From assembly GCA_900764225.1 (NCBI GenBank), contig CAAFNG010000423.1, forward strand, positions 1 to 12,551: a stretch of 12,551 nucleotides of DNA. Direction: 5' to 3'. Position numbers and translations under genes: made by a program. Every line of letters begins with the position of its first letter. Positions within the stretch are counted from its first letter, which is position 1. The notes under the pieces were generated by a model, which saw only the letters and a program-made list of their open reading frames with translations, searched no databases and was not told the origin of the DNA. Shown in pieces: positions 7,064-12,551 of the stretch. This DNA is from Lachnospiraceae bacterium. Its GTDB lineage: Bacteria > Bacillota > Clostridia > Lachnospirales > Lachnospiraceae.

Positions 7064-8194
7064 TTAATAATTTCCAAGAACACGGAGAACATTCGCCTCC
7101 GCTTCAATTCCTCTTAACGCATTTTCCACTGCGCTCTCTCCCAGTTTTCCTGTGAAATCCACGAAGAACCGGTATTCCCAGGATTTTCCCGGAATCGGAC
7201 GGGACTCGATCTTTGTCATGTTCAGCCCGTTGTAGATGATATGTGAAAGCATATTGTAAAGAGTTCCTGTTTCATGAGGCAGCTCGAAACAGATGCTGAT
7301 CTTTCCGGCTTTTTCCTCATATTCCGGCCTACGGCTTACAATGATAAAACGTGTGGAGTTTGCTTTTTCCCTGCAGATATTTTCTGCAAGAACCTTAAGA
7401 CCAAATACCTCGCCTGCCTCGCGGCTGGCAATGGCTGCCACGCTCTTATCCCCGGTCTCACTGACCAGCTTGGCCGCTCCTGCCGTGTTCTCCACTTCTT
7501 TCTTTTTCCAGGATGGATGCTCCTCCAGAAATGCCTTGCACTGGGCAAGTCCCTGTGGATGAGAGCAGACCTGTTTAATATCTTCAAGCCCCGCATCCGG
7601 CAGCCCCAGAAGTACATGATCTACACGGATGATCTGCTCGCCTACGATATACAGCTTATATTCCATGAGAAGATCGTAGATATCAGCCACAATACCTGCG
7701 GTGGAATTCTCAATAGGAAGTACTGCGTAATCGGCTTTTCCGTTGGTCACATCCTCCATAGCCTTCCGCCAGGTCTTCACATGGTAGCTCTCGATGTTTT
7801 TGCCAAAGTACTGGCGCATGGCCGCATAGCTGTACGCGCCCTCTACGCCCTGGAAAACAACCGTTGCATTCTCAAGAGGAACATGCTTCACAGTTGTGAA
7901 ATTGCGCTCTCCATAGATGCCATGCTCTGTCAGAAGCTGGTACTGCCTCTTACGGCTGATCGCCATGATCTGGCGAAAAAGCTCCTGCACACCGAGACTG
8001 TTAAACTCTCCATGTGCCTTATCTTTAAGAGTATGAATCTTATCACTCTCGCGTTTGGGATCCAGTACCTTCTTACCTGTTTTTATCTTATATTCAGCGA
8101 CTTCTTCACTCACCTTCATTCGTTTTTCAAAAAGACGCACGATCTCGCTGTCAATCTCGTCGATCTCACCTCTGTATTTTTCCAGATCAGTCAT
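7064..8194 (-). CDS. pheA: Bifunctional chorismate mutase / prephenate dehydratase (P-protein)
   Basis: Converts chorismate to prephenate and then to phenylpyruvate, the phenylalanine branch. The 376-aa protein has three domains. The chorismate mutase domain (1-90) keeps all active-site residues of the E. coli enzyme: Arg8, Arg25, Lys36, Asp45, Arg48, Glu49 and Gln84. The dehydratase domain (110-290) has the FQGVEGAYS start (114-122), PIENSTAG (160-167), SHPQ (211-214) and the catalytic TRF (281-283). The C-terminal ACT domain (298-376) carries GTLYNM and ESRP (330-333), the phenylalanine-binding motifs, so feedback inhibition is expected. I chose the ATG at 8194 because GGAGGA lies 5-6 nt upstream; the longer open frame has no RBS. 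It overlaps the folC stop by 8 nt (ATGACTGA), so its translation is probably coupled to folC. Confidence 0.96.
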   Translation of the reverse strand: MTDLEKYRGEIDEIDSEIVRLFEKRMKVSEEVAEYKIKTGKKVLDPKRESDKIHTLKDKAHGEFNSLGVQELFRQIMAISRKRQYQLLTEHGIYGERNFTTVKHVPLENATVVFQGVEGAYSYAAMRQYFGKNIESYHVKTWRKAMEDVTNGKADYAVLPIENSTAGIVADIYDLLMEYKLYIVGEQIIRVDHVLLGLPDAGLEDIKQVCSHPQGLAQCKAFLEEHPSWKKKEVENTAGAAKLVSETGDKSVAAIASREAGEVFGLKVLAENICREKANSTRFIIVSRRPEYEEKAGKISICFELPHETGTLYNMLSHIIYNGLNMTKIESRPIPGKSWEYRFFVDFTGKLGESAVENALRGIEAEANVLRVLGNY

Positions 8195-9488
8195 GATTTC
8201 CTCCGTTGTGTTTCTTAATAATCTCTGTAAGATCTCCCAAGAATGCAAGAGATCCAAAAGCAATGATCACATCCTCACTGCCAGCCAGCTGATATGCCTC
8301 TGCCACTGCTGATTCAATATCATCAAAAGGTCTGACATCTGTATGAAACTCTCTCACTGCATCCGCCAGTTCTTCCGGAGACAGTGCCCTCGGATTATCC
8401 GGTGCTGCAATGGTCAGGATCGTATCTGCATATTTCTCCGTCTTCTGGATCACGCTGCGGTAATCTTTATCACGGAACATGCCCATAATGTAGATGATCC
8501 TTCTGTCTTTAAAATACCGCTCAATGGATGCCGCAAGCATATCTGCCGCAGCCGGGTTATGCGCTCCGTCAACCACAAAATCCGGTTTCGTTCCAAGCAG
8601 GGCAAAACGTCCCGGCCAGGCTGTATTCTTAAGCCCATTCTGCCTCTGCACTACTGTTGTGGGATAGCCCAGATCATTCAGAAGTTCCAGTGCCCGAAGA
8701 GCAACAACCGCATTCTCCTTCTGGTAAGCGCCTGCCAGGGCAATCGAATATTCTTCTCCCTTATAAAGAAAAGTCTGACCTGTCATGGATGCCCGAAGCA
8801 CCTCTGCTTCATCCCGGTCTGCCACCTCATATGGTACATTCCGTTCCTGGCATGTCCGACGGATCACTGCCTCTGCTTCCGGCTGCTGTTTCACTGTTAC
8901 CATATGACTGTCCGGTTTGATGATGCCGGATTTTTTTTCTGCTATCTCGCCAAGGGTATTTCCAAGAAATGCCGTATGATCCATACTGATGGATACCAGA
9001 ATAGAAAGAACTGTGGTACGGATGATATTGGTAGCATCCAGATCGCCGCCCATACCAACCTCCATTAATACAAGATCGCATTTCTCTTCCTTAAAATAGA
9101 GAAATGCGGCTGCTGTCTCGATCTCAAATACTGACGGATGCGGTTTCCCTTCTTCCACGATCTCATCGATCACCTCCGCGATCCTCGTCACATATGCTGC
9201 AAATTTCTCCCTGCTGACAGGCTCTCCGTTTACTTCCATCCTCTCTCTGTAGGAATAGACAGCCGGGGAAATATATCTTCCCACACGGTAGCCCGTACCA
9301 GATAAAGCGGAATACAGATATGCGATCACAGACCCCTTACCATTCGTTCCTGCAACATGAACGTATTTCAGCTCATCCTGCGGATCACCAAGCCGCCTCA
9401 TCAACTCCCGCATATTATCAAGTCCCAGGACTATGCCTTTTTTCTTTTCTGCGTCTCTGATATAGGCACGACTTTCTTTATAATTCAT
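8187..9488 (-). CDS. folC: Folylpolyglutamate synthase / dihydrofolate synthase
   Basis: Mur-ligase-family enzyme that adds glutamate to dihydropteroate and to folates using ATP, in the cytoplasm. The 433-aa protein is of normal length. The P-loop HVAGTNGKGSV is at 44-54, the second nucleotide motif MEVGMGGDLDATN at 142-154, DHTAFLGNTL and AEKKSGIIK (metal and carbamylated-lysine region) follow, and the C-terminal domain has VVDGAHNPAA. Departures from the commonest motifs are Asp149 where Arg is frequent (GGRLDATN) and SPAV (74-77) where SPHL is frequent; I believe both occur in related Clostridia but did not check. I chose the ATG at 9488, preceded by AAGGAG at 10 nt, over the in-frame ATG at 9512. 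It is the first gene of the operon. Confidence 0.94.
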   Translation of the reverse strand: MNYKESRAYIRDAEKKKGIVLGLDNMRELMRRLGDPQDELKYVHVAGTNGKGSVIAYLYSALSGTGYRVGRYISPAVYSYRERMEVNGEPVSREKFAAYVTRIAEVIDEIVEEGKPHPSVFEIETAAAFLYFKEEKCDLVLMEVGMGGDLDATNIIRTTVLSILVSISMDHTAFLGNTLGEIAEKKSGIIKPDSHMVTVKQQPEAEAVIRRTCQERNVPYEVADRDEAEVLRASMTGQTFLYKGEEYSIALAGAYQKENAVVALRALELLNDLGYPTTVVQRQNGLKNTAWPGRFALLGTKPDFVVDGAHNPAAADMLAASIERYFKDRRIIYIMGMFRDKDYRSVIQKTEKYADTILTIAAPDNPRALSPEELADAVREFHTDVRPFDDIESAVAEAYQLAGSEDVIIAFGSLAFLGDLTEIIKKHNGGNHD

Positions 9489-9526
9489 CGTCTGTTGTCT
9501 CCTTCCGCACATGTTGATTATCGTTC

Positions 9527-9555
9527 ATTATAACCCACGTACATATTTTTTTCAA
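9527..9555 (-). promoter_or_regulatory. Sigma-A promoter of the folC-pheA-ATPase-ppx-ppk operon
   Basis: On the - strand TTGAAA (9555-9550), a 17-nt spacer and a perfect TATAAT (9532-9527). The start is predicted near 9520, giving a leader of about 32 nt before folC. The short leader leaves no room for a riboswitch or T-box, so a promoter-level or protein-level control of pheA is more likely than an attenuator. Confidence 0.85.
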
Positions 9556-9642
9556 GGCAGGGAACACTATTAGAGACGCTTTTCCACGTTAAATTCATGT
9601 AATTTTTTTCAGTTTTACAGATCAGCAAAAAGGAGCCCCGAA

Positions 9643-10044
9643 ATGCCAAAGAACGATTTTATTCTATGCGGTTTCACAGGCTGGTGCCTGGAGATCTTCT
9701 GGACCGGAATGCACTCTCTTCTCACCGGACAGTTCACTATGATGGGAAAAACCTCTCTTCTGATGTTTCCCGTGTACGGACTTGCTGCCCTGATCCGTCC
9801 TGCTTACGATAAATTTTCTCATTTCCCGGTAATGATACGTGGGATTTTTTATACCTGTGGAATTTTTCTCGTTGAATTTTTAAGCGGCTCTTTTTTCCGG
9901 AAGCTTCATATTTGTCCCTGGGATTATTCACATGTACCATTTCAGTATAAAGGAGTGATCCGGCTGGACTATGCTCCCCTGTGGTTCCTTACCGGTCTTT
10001 TCTTCGAGTGGCTTCTTCGACAAAATACTCGGAAATCATCTTGA
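9643..10044 (+). CDS. Small integral membrane protein, putative ABC-transporter type IV family
   Basis: The 133-aa protein is nearly all membrane segments: about 6-27, 37-53, 65-87 and 110-126. Its motifs GWCLEIFW (13-20), [10 protein letters not shown] (41-50), [10 protein letters not shown] (75-84), CPWDYS (91-96) and IRLDYAPLW (106-114) match the family annotated as putative ABC-transporter type IV (PF06541, by memory of its consensus). Members lack the features of classical ABC permeases and have no proven substrate. The ATG at 9643 has AAGGAG 7 nt upstream. It is transcribed divergently from folC and ends inside the -35 box of the pyrB promoter. I see no convincing sigma-A promoter for it in 9556-9642. 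Confidence 0.82.
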   Translation: MPKNDFILCGFTGWCLEIFWTGMHSLLTGQFTMMGKTSLLMFPVYGLAALIRPAYDKFSHFPVMIRGIFYTCGIFLVEFLSGSFFRKLHICPWDYSHVPFQYKGVIRLDYAPLWFLTGLFFEWLLRQNTRKSS

Positions 10045-10069
10045 AAAACTTCAGGTTATATTATATGAT
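10041..10069 (+). promoter_or_regulatory. Promoter of pyrBI
   Basis: TTGAAA at 10041-10046 and TATGAT at 10064-10069, spacer 17 nt. The -35 box contains the TGA stop (10042-10044) of the preceding membrane-protein gene. The predicted start near 10076 gives a 40-nt leader with GGAGG (10105-10109) before the ATG at 10116. No terminator hairpin or PyrR-type anti-antiterminator fits in this leader. Confidence 0.8.
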
Positions 10070-10115
10070 AACAGGAAGGGAATCTGAATTTCCAGTAAAT
10101 AATTGGAGGTACAAC

Positions 10116-11039
10116 ATGAGACATTTAATGAGTCCGTTGGATTTCTCGGTTGAAGAGCTTGATAAGCTTCTGAATCTCGCCGACGACATCGGGAAAAATC
10201 CCAAAAAGTACGCGCATACCTGTGATGATAAAAGGCTTGCGACACTGTTTTACGAACCAAGTACACGTACACGTTTAAGTTTTGAGGCAGCCATGATGAA
10301 TCTTGGAGGAAAGGTTCTTGGTTTTTCTTCCGCTGATTCCAGCTCCGCATCCAAGGGCGAGAGTGTTGCCGATACCATTCGCGTTGTTTCCTGCTATGCA
10401 GATATCTGCGCTATGCGTCACCCGAAAGAAGGCGCTCCGCTCGTAGCTTCTATGGCATCCAATATTCCGGTGATCAATGCCGGTGACGGTGGCCACCAGC
10501 ATCCTACTCAGACATTAACCGATCTTTTAACTATCCGTTCCCTCAAAGGCAGACTTGACAATATCACAATTGGTCTCTGCGGCGACTTGAAATTCGGCCG
10601 TACTGTCCATTCTCTGATTGAGGCACTGGTACGTTATGAGAACGTAAAATTTGTTCTGATCTCCCCGGAAGAGCTTCGTATTCCAAGCTATATCCGTGAG
10701 GATGTACTGAAACGCAACAACATCGAGTTTGTTGAGGAAGAACGCCTTGAGGATGCACTTCCGAATCTTGATATCCTGTACATGACCCGTGTTCAGAAGG
10801 AACGCTTCTTCAACGAAGAAGATTACGTCCGTATGAAAGACTTCTATATTCTGGACAAGCAGAAGCTGGAGCTCGCACCAAAGGATATGTACATTCTTCA
10901 CCCACTTCCGCGTGTCAATGAGATCTCTGTTGAGGTGGACTCCGATCCACGTGCCGCTTACTTCAAACAGGTCCAGTATGGCGTTTATGTCCGTATGGCC
11001 CTGATTCTTACATTACTGGAGGTGGAACTGCCATGTTAA
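10116..11039 (+). CDS. pyrB: Aspartate carbamoyltransferase catalytic subunit
   Basis: Catalyses the committed step of pyrimidine synthesis, carbamoyl phosphate plus aspartate to carbamoyl aspartate. The 307-aa protein is of standard length. The carbamoyl-phosphate site STRTR is at 49-53, the mobile-loop SSASKGES at 76-83 (Lys80), [12 protein letters not shown] at 125-136 and the aspartate-site loop HPLPRVNEI at 262-270. The start at 10116 follows GGAGG by 6 nt; the open frame reaches further upstream (to 9981) but overlaps the membrane-protein gene without an RBS. The 3' end overlaps pyrI by 7 nt, so the two subunits are translationally coupled, as needed for a c6r6 holoenzyme. Confidence 0.97.
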   Translation: MRHLMSPLDFSVEELDKLLNLADDIGKNPKKYAHTCDDKRLATLFYEPSTRTRLSFEAAMMNLGGKVLGFSSADSSSASKGESVADTIRVVSCYADICAMRHPKEGAPLVASMASNIPVINAGDGGHQHPTQTLTDLLTIRSLKGRLDNITIGLCGDLKFGRTVHSLIEALVRYENVKFVLISPEELRIPSYIREDVLKRNNIEFVEEERLEDALPNLDILYMTRVQKERFFNEEDYVRMKDFYILDKQKLELAPKDMYILHPLPRVNEISVEVDSDPRAAYFKQVQYGVYVRMALILTLLEVELPC

Positions 11040-11470
11040 ACGTAGGTGCTCTTCGCGAAGGCTATGTCCTGGATCACATCAAAGCCGGAAAGGCCATGAC
11101 CATCTATCATGATCTGAAACTTGACAAACTGGACTGCACAGTAGCCATCATCAAAAACGCCCGCAGCCAGAAAATGGGCAAAAAAGATATCATTAAGGTA
11201 GAATGCCCGATCGAGGACCTGGACCTGGATATCCTCGGCTTTATCGATCACAACATCACTGTAAACATCATCAAAGATGAAAAGATCGTTGCAAAGAAAG
11301 AACTGAAACTGCCGAAACAGGTAGTTAATGTGATCCGCTGCAAAAATCCTCGTTGCATTACATCCGTTGAGCAGGGTCTGGATCAGATCTTTGTTCTTGC
11401 AGATGAGGAGAAAGAAGTTTACCGTTGCAAATACTGTGAGGAAAAATACAGTGGCAAACGTAATAAATAA
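11033..11470 (+). CDS. pyrI: Aspartate carbamoyltransferase regulatory subunit
   Basis: Binds nucleotide effectors and links PyrB trimers, making the enzyme allosteric. The 145-aa protein has the N-terminal nucleotide-binding domain (1-97) and a C-terminal zinc domain whose four cysteines are Cys103, Cys108, Cys132 and Cys135, the same 5-24-3 spacing as in E. coli PyrI. The ATG lies inside the end of pyrB (ATGTTAA overlap) with GGAGG about 10 nt upstream. A strong terminator follows, so pyrBI is a two-gene unit; other pyr genes are not in the window. Confidence 0.96.
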   Translation: MLNVGALREGYVLDHIKAGKAMTIYHDLKLDKLDCTVAIIKNARSQKMGKKDIIKVECPIEDLDLDILGFIDHNITVNIIKDEKIVAKKELKLPKQVVNVIRCKNPRCITSVEQGLDQIFVLADEEKEVYRCKYCEEKYSGKRNK

Positions 11471-11496
11471 ATACTTATATTAACATATAGCATGCC

Positions 11497-11552
11497 AATA
11501 CGCCCGAATTCATACAGATATTAAACCTGTCTGGATCCGGGCGTATTTTTCA
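11497..11552 (+). terminator. Terminator of pyrBI
   Basis: AATACGCCCG (11497-11506) pairs with CGGGCGTATT (11538-11547), with an inner ACAG/CTGT helix, and is followed by TTTTT. It lies 27 nt after the pyrI stop. Confidence 0.88.
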
Positions 11553-11625
11553 ATTTTCTTTAAGCAGACACTATCTGATTGATATTTTTATTTCATCAGA
11601 ACATTTCGGATAATTTCCTCTAAAA

Positions 11626-11682
11626 CAAAAAACAGCCATTAATCTGCAGGATACAAATTCTTCCCTCATTCAACAGCTGTTT
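11626..11682 (-). terminator. Terminator of rnpB
   Basis: Read on the - strand, AAACAGC (11682-11676) pairs with GCTGTTT (11636-11630), then comes a T-rich tail. The stem is 7 bp with a long loop of about 39 nt that has weak inner pairing, so it is a moderate terminator. It lies about 30 nt past the mature rnpB 3' end. Confidence 0.6.
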
Positions 11683-11712
11683 CTTCTTAATCTTCAATTA
11701 TATTTTCTATTT

Positions 11713-12069
11713 ATACGCAGTCAGACCGATAAGCCGGGTTATGTCGTTGAGTGATCATCTATCTAGGCCTTCCGTTGCCAGAAGGCTCCAGCGACCTACC
11801 TGAAAGCACGACGGGCCGCCGTATCGCTTTCTACTCGGTCTTGCTTCGAATGGAGTTTACATGTGCCCGCTCTGTTACCACAGCGGCGGTAGTCTCTTAC
11901 ACTGCCTTTCCACCCTTACCCCGCAGATGCGAGGCGGTTTATTTCTGTTGCACTGGTCTGGGAGTTACCTCCACCGGACGTTATCCGGCATCCTGCCCTG
12001 TGAAGCCCGGACTTTCCTCGTCTGAACCCTTTCGTCTGTTCAGCCGCGATCACCTGGACTGGCTGCGCA
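11713..12069 (-). ncRNA. rnpB: RNase P RNA, type A
   Basis: Ribozyme component of RNase P, which trims tRNA 5' leaders. The - strand shows the conserved blocks: GAGGAAAGTCCGGGC near the 5' end, AGGGCAGGATGCCGG, CAACAGAAATAAACCGCC, the GGTAGG loop region that contacts the tRNA CCA end, and the 3' block ACATAACCCGGCTTATCGG. Helix P1 is formed by CGCAGCCAGTCC (12067-12056) with GGTCTGACTGCG (11727-11716). Length of about 357 nt and the motif layout fit type A. Ends are estimated from P1 and the promoter. Open reading frames across this region are by-products. Confidence 0.95.
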
Positions 12070-12075
12070 CCTGAT

Positions 12076-12104
12076 ATTTTAGCACAGGTGCACAAACTTG
12101 TAAA
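12076..12104 (-). promoter_or_regulatory. Promoter of rnpB
   Basis: On the - strand TTTACA (12104-12099) and TAAAAT (12081-12076) with a 17-nt spacer. The start is predicted near 12069, right at the P1 helix, so the RNA needs little 5' trimming. Confidence 0.85.
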
Positions 12105-12118
12105 GTTGGAATTTTTTT

Positions 12119-12341
12119 CGCATTGGCATGCGGGGAGCTTCTTCCCAAAAGGGTTCTCCCAAAGGGGCACACTTTCTGTGTGGATAGTGCGAGGGAAGGC
12201 CATCTCAGAGTTCCGAGGCCCGAAGGCCCTCCCTCGCGCTCCTACCCTCTTGGGCACGGAATGAGCGTTACATCTTCGATGTGTAACGCGGTTGACTTGT
12301 GGTTGTATGCTGCGATACTTGTTGTGTAACACTGTGCCCAA
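12119..12341 (-). ncRNA. Candidate structured RNA or cis element upstream of rnpB
   Basis: No credible gene, but dense complementary segments. An outer helix pairs TTGGGCAC (12250-12257) with GTGCCCAA (12334-12341) and encloses the hairpin 12265-12272/12282-12289 (GCGTTACA/TGTAACGC). Then GCGAGGGA (12189-12196) pairs with TCCCTCGC (12230-12237), holding GGCC-TTCG-GGCC read on the - strand (12228-12217), a stable C(UUCG)G tetraloop. Further short hairpins lie at 12168-12182 (CACAC/GTGTG), 12132-12146 (GGGGAG/CTTCCC) and 12119-12132 (CGCAT/ATGCG). The tetraloop orientation suggests - strand transcription towards rnpB. I see neither a good promoter nor a T-run terminator for it. I cannot assign it to a known RNA family. 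Confidence 0.45.
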
Positions 12342-12414
12342 AAACACTACTCACATCAAACAACACAGGACAGGACGCTACGCGTCCGCTTCCGTACTCA
12401 CGGATGAACCGTCA

Positions 12415-12551
12415 GCCCGGGAGGGGGGAACTGTATGGGGCCCCCTGCAGGAGGGGGGGTAATACTTTGGGTGCGGGGGGCGGGGCGGTGGGGGGCTGTT
12501 TTGGGGCGGGCGGCACGCCCGGCCCCCCCGGGAGGTGGCATCTGTACGGGC
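12415..12551. other. Atypical G-run-rich contig end, probably unreliable sequence
   Basis: From about 12415 the composition changes sharply. By my count 64 of the 120 bases at 12421-12540 are G and 27 are C, with runs of five to seven G, unlike the rest of the window. No gene, RNA or repeat is recognisable. Between 12342 and 12414 there are only short dyads such as GGACGC/GCGTCC (12373-12387). The tail most resembles low-quality or artefactual read ends. Confidence 0.6.

Noticed and set aside
9981..10115. A longer PyrB starting at 9981
   Set aside because: The extra 45 residues overlap the membrane-protein gene and the pyrB promoter, and the ATG at 10116 has the RBS and the family's normal N terminus.
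12291..12318. Possible + strand promoter TTGACT-16-GATACT
   Set aside because: The -10 box is poor, the spacer is short, and it points to a region with no gene inside the candidate RNA structure.
11916..12347. A 143-codon open frame on the - strand across the rnpB upstream region
   Set aside because: It runs into the 5' part of rnpB, crosses the rnpB promoter, has no good RBS, and its composition follows the hairpins beneath it. I treat it as a by-product of structured RNA sequence.

Overview
The window looks like a chromosomal segment of a Gram-positive gut anaerobe of the Clostridia, most likely a Lachnospiraceae. Grounds: low-to-moderate GC, strong GGAGG ribosome-binding sites, sigma-A promoters with TTGAAA and TATAAT boxes, a type-A RNase P RNA of the clostridial kind, an aspartate transcarbamoylase with a separate PyrI regulatory subunit, and a folC-pheA-ATPase-ppx-ppk gene order. 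The family assignment is inference from protein style, not a search. The right-hand end (about 12415-12551) turns abruptly into G-run-rich sequence and looks like a poor contig end.

Left part (1-1300, + strand): a tRNA-Glu(CTC) with its own terminator, a small promoter/terminator unit, then a broken gene for a secreted ComEC-type metallo-beta-lactamase-fold protein. Its promoter, RBS and signal peptide survive, but the first part of the enzyme domain is missing and a second frameshift separates the C-terminal domain. A very strong terminator follows.

Middle (1326-9555, - strand): one long operon driven by a near-consensus promoter at 9527-9555, in transcription order folC (folate polyglutamylation), pheA (chorismate mutase/prephenate dehydratase), a DUF815-type AAA ATPase, ppx (exopolyphosphatase) and ppk (polyphosphate kinase). 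Spacings are short and two junctions overlap. Downstream lies a gene for a protein that is mostly a 16-heptad coiled coil, probably with its own promoter. The making and breaking enzymes for polyphosphate therefore sit together, beside an ATPase of unknown role and two unrelated housekeeping genes.

Right part (9643-11552, + strand): a small four-helix membrane protein of the putative ABC-transporter type IV family, then pyrB-pyrI, overlapping by 7 nt, with a strong promoter whose -35 box covers the stop codon of the membrane gene and a terminator after pyrI. Convergent to this, on the - strand, is rnpB (about 11713-12069) with a clear promoter and a terminator.

Upstream of rnpB, 12119-12341 has no credible gene but is packed with inverted repeats: an 8-bp enclosing helix, a long GC-rich stem and a C(UUCG)G tetraloop when read on the - strand. 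This is the best candidate for an unlabelled structured RNA in the window.
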